Shown here piece after piece: positions 6,564-11,556 of a stretch of 11,556 nt of DNA. The DNA lies in NCBI GenBank assembly GCA_005793295.1, contig SXSX01000154.1, forward strand, positions 1 through 11,556. The letters run 5' to 3'. The translations under genes were made by a program, and so were the position numbers. The notes beneath the pieces are model-generated. The model saw nothing but the letters and a program-made list of their open reading frames with translations. It was not told the DNA's origin and searched no databases. The number at the start of each line of letters is the position of its first letter. Positions within the stretch are counted from its first letter, which is position 1. Source of the stretch: Burkholderiales bacterium (GTDB taxonomy: Bacteria > Pseudomonadota > Gammaproteobacteria > Burkholderiales > Burkholderiaceae_C).

Positions 6564-7209
6564 GGGGCTTTCTTTGAATCGAAGACACTTTAACGCAGTC
6601 GCGTTAAGCCTCTCTTTAGGCGTGGTTTTTGAAGCACAGGCCGTAAAAGAATCGAGGAAAATTTTAGTTGTTGGGGACTCGCTCAGTGCGGAGTATGGCC
6701 TCAAGCGCGGAAGTGGCTGGGTGGCTTTGTTAGAGCAGCGCATAAAACAATATGGGTACGGCTTTGAGGTTGTTAATGCAAGTATCAGCGGCGACACTAC
6801 CCTAGGCGGCCGCTCGCGTTTGCCTGCACTTTTAGAAGAACATAAACCCCGGATTCTCATTATTGAACTCGGTGGCAACGATGCGCTGCGGGGTCTGCCT
6901 CTTCAAACAAGCCAAGATAACTTAAACGCAATGGTTCGCTCTGGCCAAGAAAAAAATGCGAAAGTATTAGTGCTTGGTATGCAGATGCCCCCAAACTATG
7001 GCCCCGATTACGCGAAACAAATGACAAAAATGTACAGCGATGTCAGCAAGTCCAACCATGTGGCCTTGGTTCCCTTTTTTCTCAAAGGGGTTGCTGATAT
7101 TCCCGATCCAACCCTGCTTTTTCAAGCAGATCGCATTCACCCAACTGAAGCGGCTCACCCCACGCTGTTAAATAATGTCTGGCCTGCCCTGAAGAAATTG
7201 ATGGCATGA
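6562..7209 (+). CDS. tesA: TesA-like SGNH/GDSL esterase (arylesterase, lysophospholipase/thioesterase I type), secreted
   Basis: A 215-residue SGNH hydrolase. It has block I VVGDSLSAEYGLK (catalytic Ser in GDSL), block II SISGDTTLGG (oxyanion Gly), block III ELGGNDALRG (Asn), and block V DRIHPTEAAHP (catalytic Asp and His). The first 27 or so residues, with NRRHF then a hydrophobic stretch ending FEAQA, make a signal peptide, so it acts in the periplasm on acyl esters, thioesters or lysophospholipids. Two starts are possible: ATG 6562, which shares bases with the opposing ABC start, and TTG 6574, which gives a typical (M)NRRHF start and has GGGG at 6564-6567 six bases before it. I see no Shine-Dalgarno for the ATG, so the TTG deserves weight. 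The stop overlaps the mnmH start by ATGA, so they are coupled. Confidence 0.92.
   Translation: MGLSLNRRHFNAVALSLSLGVVFEAQAVKESRKILVVGDSLSAEYGLKRGSGWVALLEQRIKQYGYGFEVVNASISGDTTLGGRSRLPALLEEHKPRILIIELGGNDALRGLPLQTSQDNLNAMVRSGQEKNAKVLVLGMQMPPNYGPDYAKQMTKMYSDVSKSNHVALVPFFLKGVADIPDPTLLFQADRIHPTEAAHPTLLNNVWPALKKLMA
6590..6607. repeat. 18-bp inverted repeat in the divergent tesA/ABC start region
   Basis: TTAACGC (6590-6596), spacer AGTC, GCGTTAA (6601-6607): perfect seven-base arms. It lies within the tesA signal peptide codons (Phe-Asn-Ala-Val-Ala-Leu) and 27 bases upstream of the ABC start. It could be a protein-binding operator for the ABC transcription unit, or an mRNA hairpin near the tesA start. 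Its presence is certain; its role is not. Confidence 0.7.
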
Positions 7210-8270
7210 GTCTTACCGTTTTATCTGCAAACGCCGTATTGGAACGGTTGCACACTTTTGATACCATCATTGACGCACGCAGTGAGGGTGAATTTAACGA
7301 AGACCACCTTCCTAACGCTGTCAATTGGCCCACGCTTAACAACGAAGAACGTAAAAATATCGGTACGCTCTATAAGCAAGTCAATGCGTTTGAAGCCAAA
7401 AAGCGCGGCGCTGCGATTGCTGCGAACAACATTGCCACCCACATTGAAAACCATGTGCTGCAAAAGGAACGCGATTGGACACCTCTGACGTATTGCTGGC
7501 GTGGAGGCAAGCGCAGCGGTTCTTTGTCATTGGTCCTTGACCAAATTGGTTTTCGTGTCACTTTGGTTGAAGGGGGCTACAAAGCTTTTCGCGCGGCCAT
7601 GCTTATTGACATGCACAACCGAATTACTCCCCTGTCGTTTCAGGTGATTTGTGGGACCACCGGTTCTGGGAAAACGCGCTTGCTTCAGGCTTTACGCGAT
7701 GAAGGCGCCCAAGTTTTAGACTTAGAGGGCTTAGCCAACCACCGCAGTTCAGTTTTAGGTGCCATTCCTGGACAGGCCCAACCCACACAAAAGCGCTTTG
7801 ACACTCTAGTATGGAACGCTTTACGCGACTTCGATGCTTCGATGCCGGTGTTTGTGGAGAGCGAAAGTAAAAAAGTAGGGAATGTATCTATCCCAACCGA
7901 GTTGGTTGAAAAAATGCGATCGAGTCCCTGCATTAATCTGGACTTGCGCATCGAGGAGCGCATTGAACTGCTGTTAGAAGACTATGCGTTCTTTACGGCG
8001 CAACCGGTCTATTTTTGTGAAAAGTTAGACGCGTTGACGGCGCAACGGGGCAAGGCAGTGATTGAATCGTGGAAGGCGTCTGTAATGCAAGGCGATTTCA
8101 AACCTGTGGTTCAAGAGCTACTGATGCTGCACTACGACCCGGTATATATCCAATCGATGGAACGAAATTTTCAGCAATTTTCAACTGCATTGCATATGCG
8201 TCCGACCGATCGCTCGCAAGCGGCGATGCACGTTCTAGCGCAAGACATACGCCTCGCTCACAGCACTTAA
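7206..8270 (+). CDS. mnmH: tRNA 2-selenouridine synthase MnmH (SelU)
   Basis: A 354-residue protein with an N-terminal rhodanese domain and a C-terminal P-loop domain, as in MnmH/SelU (364 residues in E. coli). The enzyme replaces sulfur by selenium in 2-thiouridine at tRNA wobble position 34 (Lys, Glu, Gln tRNAs), using selenophosphate; it works through a geranylated intermediate. The rhodanese part has IDARSEGEFNEDHLPNAVNW (22-41) and YCWRGGKRSGSL (96-107) with catalytic Cys97, the same number as in E. coli. Walker A is GTTGSGKT (150-157), followed by VFVESESKKVGN (215-226), a family marker. It overlaps tesA by four bases. Its activity needs a selenophosphate source (SelD), expected elsewhere in the genome. 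Confidence 0.95.
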   Translation: MSLTVLSANAVLERLHTFDTIIDARSEGEFNEDHLPNAVNWPTLNNEERKNIGTLYKQVNAFEAKKRGAAIAANNIATHIENHVLQKERDWTPLTYCWRGGKRSGSLSLVLDQIGFRVTLVEGGYKAFRAAMLIDMHNRITPLSFQVICGTTGSGKTRLLQALRDEGAQVLDLEGLANHRSSVLGAIPGQAQPTQKRFDTLVWNALRDFDASMPVFVESESKKVGNVSIPTELVEKMRSSPCINLDLRIEERIELLLEDYAFFTAQPVYFCEKLDALTAQRGKAVIESWKASVMQGDFKPVVQELLMLHYDPVYIQSMERNFQQFSTALHMRPTDRSQAAMHVLAQDIRLAHST

Positions 8271-8279
8271 AGCCTGGTT

Positions 8280-8468
8280 TTAGACTGGAGCTGAAGGTGT
8301 CGGCGCGTCGCTCGGCTCTAAGTCGCTCGATGCATCTGTCGCTGGAGCGCCGCCGTCTTCCTCAGAGCCCATCCTTCGCTCACTCTTGTTCTTGAGTTTG
8401 TCTTCTTTTTTACGTTTTTTCGCCAGTTCTTTTTGACGCTTTTCGTAACCGTAATTGGGAGTTGCCAA
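8280..8468 (-). CDS. Small Lys-rich protein (MATPNY type), TTG start
   Basis: A 62-residue protein. The N-terminal half is MATPNYGYEKRQKELAKKRK followed by more Lys/Glu, very likely one charged helix or coiled coil; the C-terminal tail is Asp/Ser/Pro/Ala-rich and probably disordered. Small proteins with this N-terminus are common in Comamonadaceae and relatives, without known function. The start is TTG 8468, since no ATG or GTG gives the conserved N-terminus; an internal ATG would lose the Lys-rich half. The ribosome site is weak (GAAAGA). It lies 48 bases after the DUF2189 gene and its stop is nine bases from the stop of mnmH on the other strand. Confidence 0.75.
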   Translation of the reverse strand: MATPNYGYEKRQKELAKKRKKEDKLKNKSERRMGSEEDGGAPATDASSDLEPSDAPTPSAPV

Positions 8469-8516
8469 GGTGATCTTTCGTTAATACAAGAGTACTTTAA
8501 CACCTCCACGCAAAGG

Positions 8517-9320
8517 CTACGGTGTTCCCGCCATAGATTCAGGCCATTGAATCGCACTTTGATAGGCATGCCAGCTTGCATGTCCTAAAAGTGGACCTAT
8601 CACTATGATTCCCGCACCCCAAGGGAACAGGAAGGCCAAAATCACGAGAAAGCTTAAAAGAAAGCCCCAAAATACCATGATTGCAGTGTTGTGAAACACC
8701 ACCTCTAGGCTAGCGATAGCTGCTGAAATGGCATCCACATCCCGGTCCAAAATCATGGGGATAGAAACCACAGAAAGAGAAAAAACAATCGCAGCAAAAG
8801 CGCCGCCTACGACCATATACGCCACCAGAAACTCCCAGTTCTCTGGATTAAAAACAGCACTCACAACGCTTGCCGTAGAAGGCATACCCGTATTGAAGAA
8901 AACCGCGAAAACCACCAAGGAGGCGCGACCCCAAAGCAACTCCAATACGATCAAAACTAAAACCAACATGCCCATGCTGGGAATATGCTGATCCCAACAG
9001 ATGAGTGATGCGCCAAAATCTGAATCCAAGCCTGCTACATTTCTTCGACTGACGTCATACAAGCCCATTGCCAAGAAGGGGCCCACGAGTAAGCAGCCCG
9101 ATGCGATCGACATGGTGTACTCTGGGTTGGATTTGAAAACAGCGCCCAACACCAAGGCCATAGTCCAAAATGCCAGACCGTAAAAAATCCCAATCCAAGG
9201 GTGGGCTCGAACATCATTTAAGCCCAGCGCCAACCATCTCAAAGGATCCAGCCATTGCAATGCAACGACCGTTTTGCGAGGTGCTTCTGAGGGTGGGGGT
9301 ACGTAGGGCGCCATGGTCAT
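8517..9320 (-). CDS. DUF2189 family integral membrane protein
   Basis: A 267-residue multi-pass membrane protein. After a short polar N-terminus, LRWLALGLNDVRAHPWIGIF (27-46) and CLLVGPFLAMGLYDVSRR (76-93) are the marks of DUF2189, a family of predicted membrane proteins with no known activity. About six hydrophobic segments are seen, with glycine-rich ends such as FPWGAGIIVIGPLLGHASWH near the C-terminus. The start could be ATG 9320 or ATG 9314 (MTMAPYVPP); neither has a strong ribosome site and the difference is two residues. It follows the cystathionine beta-lyase gene by 65 bases on the same strand, with a small hairpin between them. Confidence 0.88.
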   Translation of the reverse strand: MTMAPYVPPPSEAPRKTVVALQWLDPLRWLALGLNDVRAHPWIGIFYGLAFWTMALVLGAVFKSNPEYTMSIASGCLLVGPFLAMGLYDVSRRNVAGLDSDFGASLICWDQHIPSMGMLVLVLIVLELLWGRASLVVFAVFFNTGMPSTASVVSAVFNPENWEFLVAYMVVGGAFAAIVFSLSVVSIPMILDRDVDAISAAIASLEVVFHNTAIMVFWGFLLSFLVILAFLFPWGAGIIVIGPLLGHASWHAYQSAIQWPESMAGTP

Positions 9321-9353
9321 GACTGGAGCCTATCGCATCCAAGCCAAGTGCAG

Positions 9354-9370
9354 TCAGGGGAAAACCCTGA
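9354..9370 (-). repeat. Hairpin downstream of the PLP enzyme gene
   Basis: TCAGGG (9354-9359) and CCCTGA (9365-9370) are perfect six-base arms with a five-base loop, 16 bases past the stop of the cystathionine beta-lyase gene. On that strand the bases after the hairpin are CTGCACTT, so there is no T run. It may stabilise the mRNA end or terminate weakly. Confidence 0.45.
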
Positions 9371-9385
9371 AAACTTCGCTCGGAC

Positions 9386-10600
9386 TTACTTTCGCAAGAC
9401 TTGGAGTGCCTGCGCTATATCGGTTTGTAAATCCGCCACCGATTCCAAACCTACGGCAAAGCGCACCAAGGACCCATTGGCGATATGCGAGGGCCACACA
9501 GAGCGCATCGTGCCAAGCTCGTAGGGGACCACCAAGCTCACAGGGCCAGCCCAGCTGTAGCCCAAGCGAAACCATTGGAGTGCATCACAAAATGCGTCGA
9601 CTTCAGCTCGTGAGAATTTAGGATCCAAGACGACTGCGAACAAGCATGCCGCTGATCCACCCTGGCCCGCCGGATCGCACAGGCTTTTCCAGTGCGCGTG
9701 ACCGGGCGAGCCCTCCAGCGCGGGATGAACAACTTGGACGAATTCGGGTTGCTTCAAACACCAAGCGGCCAGCGCTCTTGTCGCTTCGTCATGGGCACGG
9801 TAACGCAAGGCCATGTTAGGCAATGATCGCAACACCATTTCAGCATCGTTGGCTCCTACCGCCAGGCCTAAGCGCATGTGGCAGAGCTTGATCCGCATAT
9901 GCAATGGTGCATCGCGTGTGATGACACTGCCCATCAAAACATCACCGCCCCCACTGGGGTATTTGGTTAATGCCTGAGCCGAAATATCAACGCCCAAAGA
10001 CGCAGGGGATCCAGGTTCAAGGTCAAAAGGGCTGAAAGCAATGCCTGCACCCCAAGTATTGTCTAAGGCCGTCAAAATACCCTGCTTTTGACACAAGCGA
10101 ACCAAATGAGGTACGTCAGGAAATTCCAGGGTCACAGAGCCGGCTGCTTCGATCCAAACCAATCGGGTTTGAGGCGATAACTTGGCAGCCAAGTCCAGCG
10201 CATCCATAGGGTCGTAATACCGGTGGCTGATACCCCAGGCCTTGAGTTCGCCTTCTGCCAATGCTTTGTTGGGGCTGTATGCGTTATCAGGAAGCAAGAC
10301 CTCATCGCCCGTTTTCAAGACAGCCATTGCAACCAAAGCCAGTGCGGCTAGACCACTGGGAACCAACAAGCATTGAAGTCCCCCCTCGATACTGCACAAG
10401 CGCTCTTCCAAGGTATAGGTCGTTGGCGTGCCGTGCAAGCCGTAGGTATACGCCGTTTTGTCTTTCCATTCGTGACTGCGCATGGCAGCCACGTTGGGAA
10501 AGAAAACAGTTGAGGCTTTAAATACCCCAACTTGAGGGGCTTCAAATCCCGCAGGGGCAACGTAGCTGTGGTGAATGAGCGAGGTATTGGGGTCTGTCAT
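9386..10600 (-). CDS. metC: Cystathionine beta-lyase-like PLP-dependent trans-sulfuration enzyme
   Basis: A 404-residue member of the Cys/Met metabolism PLP family (fold type I). AYTYGLHGTPTTYTLEERLC (50-69) provides the Tyr-x-Arg/Gly-type phosphate contacts of the neighbouring subunit, LVPSGLAALAL (79-89) the cofactor phosphate loop, LDNTWGAG (179-186) the Asp180 that pairs with the PLP nitrogen, and SAQALTKYPSGGGDVLMG (207-224) the Schiff base Lys213. WAGPVSLVVPY (350-360) and SLVRFAVGLESVADLQTD (377-394) close the substrate pocket and fit cystathionine beta-lyase, which cleaves cystathionine to homocysteine, ammonia and pyruvate for methionine synthesis. Cystathionine gamma-lyase or gamma-synthase activity cannot be excluded from sequence alone. 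It starts 15 bases after the phosphoribosyltransferase gene, so the two may be co-transcribed; the ribosome site is weak. Confidence 0.9.
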   Translation of the reverse strand: MTDPNTSLIHHSYVAPAGFEAPQVGVFKASTVFFPNVAAMRSHEWKDKTAYTYGLHGTPTTYTLEERLCSIEGGLQCLLVPSGLAALALVAMAVLKTGDEVLLPDNAYSPNKALAEGELKAWGISHRYYDPMDALDLAAKLSPQTRLVWIEAAGSVTLEFPDVPHLVRLCQKQGILTALDNTWGAGIAFSPFDLEPGSPASLGVDISAQALTKYPSGGGDVLMGSVITRDAPLHMRIKLCHMRLGLAVGANDAEMVLRSLPNMALRYRAHDEATRALAAWCLKQPEFVQVVHPALEGSPGHAHWKSLCDPAGQGGSAACLFAVVLDPKFSRAEVDAFCDALQWFRLGYSWAGPVSLVVPYELGTMRSVWPSHIANGSLVRFAVGLESVADLQTDIAQALQVLRK

Positions 10601-10615
10601 AAAAGCGTGGGTAGG

Positions 10616-11140
10616 TCACACACTCCACTTTTGAATCAATTGCTCCGGACGCAAGGCATCGTAACTTTCAAAGGGCTGGTGTATCCACGGGTTACTTGGC
10701 AAAAACTCAACTGAGTAGTCCGGTGTAAAAGTGGACAAGGCTTTGGTCCAAATCACGGCGCTGCGTAACTCGGTGATAGGTTTGTAGTTGTTTTTTAACT
10801 GGTGAATCACCGCATTGAGGGTATGCCCTGAGTCCGCCAAATCATCAACCAGCAACACTTTGCCCGCAATTTCACCCTTTGGGGTTGTGATGAATCGGGC
10901 AATATCTAAATTCCCCTGGACCGTCCCTGCGTCGGATCGGTAGGAGCTCGTTGACATGATAGCCAAGGGCTTATCAAAGACCCTCGACAAAATATCACCA
11001 GGACGCATACCGCCCCGGGCTAAACACAAAATCGTATCGAACTCCCAGCTAGATTGAAATACCTTGATGGCTAATTTTTCAATCAGGTTGTGGTATTCGT
11101 CATAGCTTACGTAGAGGTGTTTTCCGTCTTCAGTCAACAT
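10616..11140 (-). CDS. Purine-type phosphoribosyltransferase
   Basis: A 174-residue type I phosphoribosyltransferase. The PRPP loop is VLLVDDLADSGHTL (95-108) with the paired acidic residues Asp99 and Asp100. ILCLARGGMRPGDILSR (37-53) is the typical second strand and loop, and the C-terminal FLPSNPWIHQPFESYD (146-161) is where the base is held. It most resembles the xanthine/guanine/hypoxanthine phosphoribosyltransferase-like group, which joins a purine base to PRPP for salvage, but the exact base is not clear. It follows purA by 43 bases on the same strand, which supports a purine role. GAGAG seven bases before ATG 11140 is an acceptable ribosome site. Confidence 0.88.
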   Translation of the reverse strand: MLTEDGKHLYVSYDEYHNLIEKLAIKVFQSSWEFDTILCLARGGMRPGDILSRVFDKPLAIMSTSSYRSDAGTVQGNLDIARFITTPKGEIAGKVLLVDDLADSGHTLNAVIHQLKNNYKPITELRSAVIWTKALSTFTPDYSVEFLPSNPWIHQPFESYDALRPEQLIQKWSV

Positions 11141-11183
11141 AACAAACTCTCAGGTAGTTGGGTAAAAAAACAGCGCGCTTGGA

Positions 11184-11556
11184 TTAAGCCGCTACGGCGT
11201 AAGGGTGGTGCATCATGATGGTGTGATCACGGTCTGGGCTAGTGGAAACCATGTGGATGGGAACGCCTGTGACCTCTGCAATACGCTGCAAATAGTTGCG
11301 TGCGGCTTGCGGGAGTTTGGCGTAATCCGTGACGCCCACTGTGGTATCACTCCATCCCGGCATGACTTCGTAGATCGGCTTGCAGCGCTCAATATCATCA
11401 GCGCCCATAGGCAAGATATCTATGGTTTGCCCGTCCATGTCATAACCCGTACATAACAGCAACTCTTTCAGACCATCAAGGACGTCAAGCTTAGTGATGC
11501 ACAGGCCGCTCAGGCCATTGACCTGGGCTGAGCGTTTCAGCAAGGCCGCATCAAAC
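11184..11556 (-). CDS. purA: Adenylosuccinate synthetase, C-terminal part (5' end beyond the window)
   Basis: The last 123 residues of PurA, which joins IMP and aspartate using GTP to form adenylosuccinate, the first committed step to AMP. SGLCITKLDVLDGLKELLLC carries the guanine-binding KLD motif, followed by PIYEVMPGW, LPQAARNYLQRIAEVTGVPI and STSPDRDHTI (the PDR near the C-terminus), matching E. coli PurA in order and spacing. The frame stays open through the window end (FDAALLKRSAQ), so the gene is cut by the window and not broken. The TTG at 11543 is not a start. It leads a minus-strand group with the phosphoribosyltransferase. Confidence 0.96.
   Translation of the reverse strand, partial: FDAALLKRSAQVNGLSGLCITKLDVLDGLKELLLCTGYDMDGQTIDILPMGADDIERCKPIYEVMPGWSDTTVGVTDYAKLPQAARNYLQRIAEVTGVPIHMVSTSPDRDHTIMMHHPYAVAA

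Noticed and set aside
6564..6878. N-terminal extension of the ABC ATPase open frame by about 105 residues
   Set aside because: It is the antisense of the tesA coding region, has no family resemblance, and the ABC domain starts normally at ATG 6563.
8069..8395. Plus-strand open frame running off the 3' end of mnmH
   Set aside because: Most of it is a shifted reading of mnmH and antisense of the small Lys-rich gene.
8318..8581. Minus-strand open frame across the small Lys-rich gene and the end of the DUF2189 gene
   Set aside because: It is out of frame with the conserved MATPNY reading and has no recognisable features; GGAGGTG in the gap has no start codon at proper spacing.
11141..11183. Seven-T run between purA and the phosphoribosyltransferase as an intrinsic terminator
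   Set aside because: The bases before it (AGCGCGCT) are a short palindrome that cannot form a stable hairpin with a normal loop.

Overview
The window reads as chromosomal DNA of a betaproteobacterium, most likely a Burkholderiales member close to Comamonadaceae. This is inferred from protein character (PurA followed by a small phosphoribosyltransferase, a Lys-rich MATPNY small protein, a DUF2189 membrane protein, a tesA/ybbA-type divergent pair) and a base composition near half GC by eye. Coding density is very high, with no gene-free stretch over 300 bases. I see no tRNA, rRNA, CRISPR, insertion sequence or phage genes.

Layout. Bases 1-4684 are read on the plus strand. The window opens inside the 3-hydroxyacyl-CoA dehydrogenase part of a FadB/FadJ-like beta-oxidation protein whose frame is broken by one in-frame TAA at 67-69. 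After an 84-bp gap with a plausible promoter comes a compact five-gene run: a membrane-anchored metallo-beta-lactamase-fold hydrolase, a DUF1214 protein, a DUF1254 protein, and the two halves of a short-chain CHR (chromate-type) transporter. Bases 4706-6563 are read on the minus strand: a LolD/YbbA-type ABC ATPase without a permease beside it, the 23S rRNA methyltransferase RlmB, and a small lipoprotein. Bases 6562-8270 are plus strand: a TesA-like GDSL esterase overlapping mnmH/selU (tRNA 2-selenouridine synthase). Bases 8280-11556 are minus strand: the 3' end of purA, a phosphoribosyltransferase, a cystathionine beta-lyase-like PLP enzyme, a DUF2189 membrane protein and a small Lys-rich protein.

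Most genes are housekeeping or of known families (lipid turnover, tRNA and rRNA modification, purine and sulfur amino acid metabolism). The least explained part is the 1174-4684 operon, in which a periplasm-facing hydrolase and two anchored DUF proteins are coupled to an ion transporter pair. The other points worth attention are the nonsense codon, the ABC/tesA start codons that share bases on opposite strands next to an 18-bp inverted repeat, and a three-segment foldable leader at rlmB, which has no visible Shine-Dalgarno sequence. No clearly new defence or mobile system is visible.
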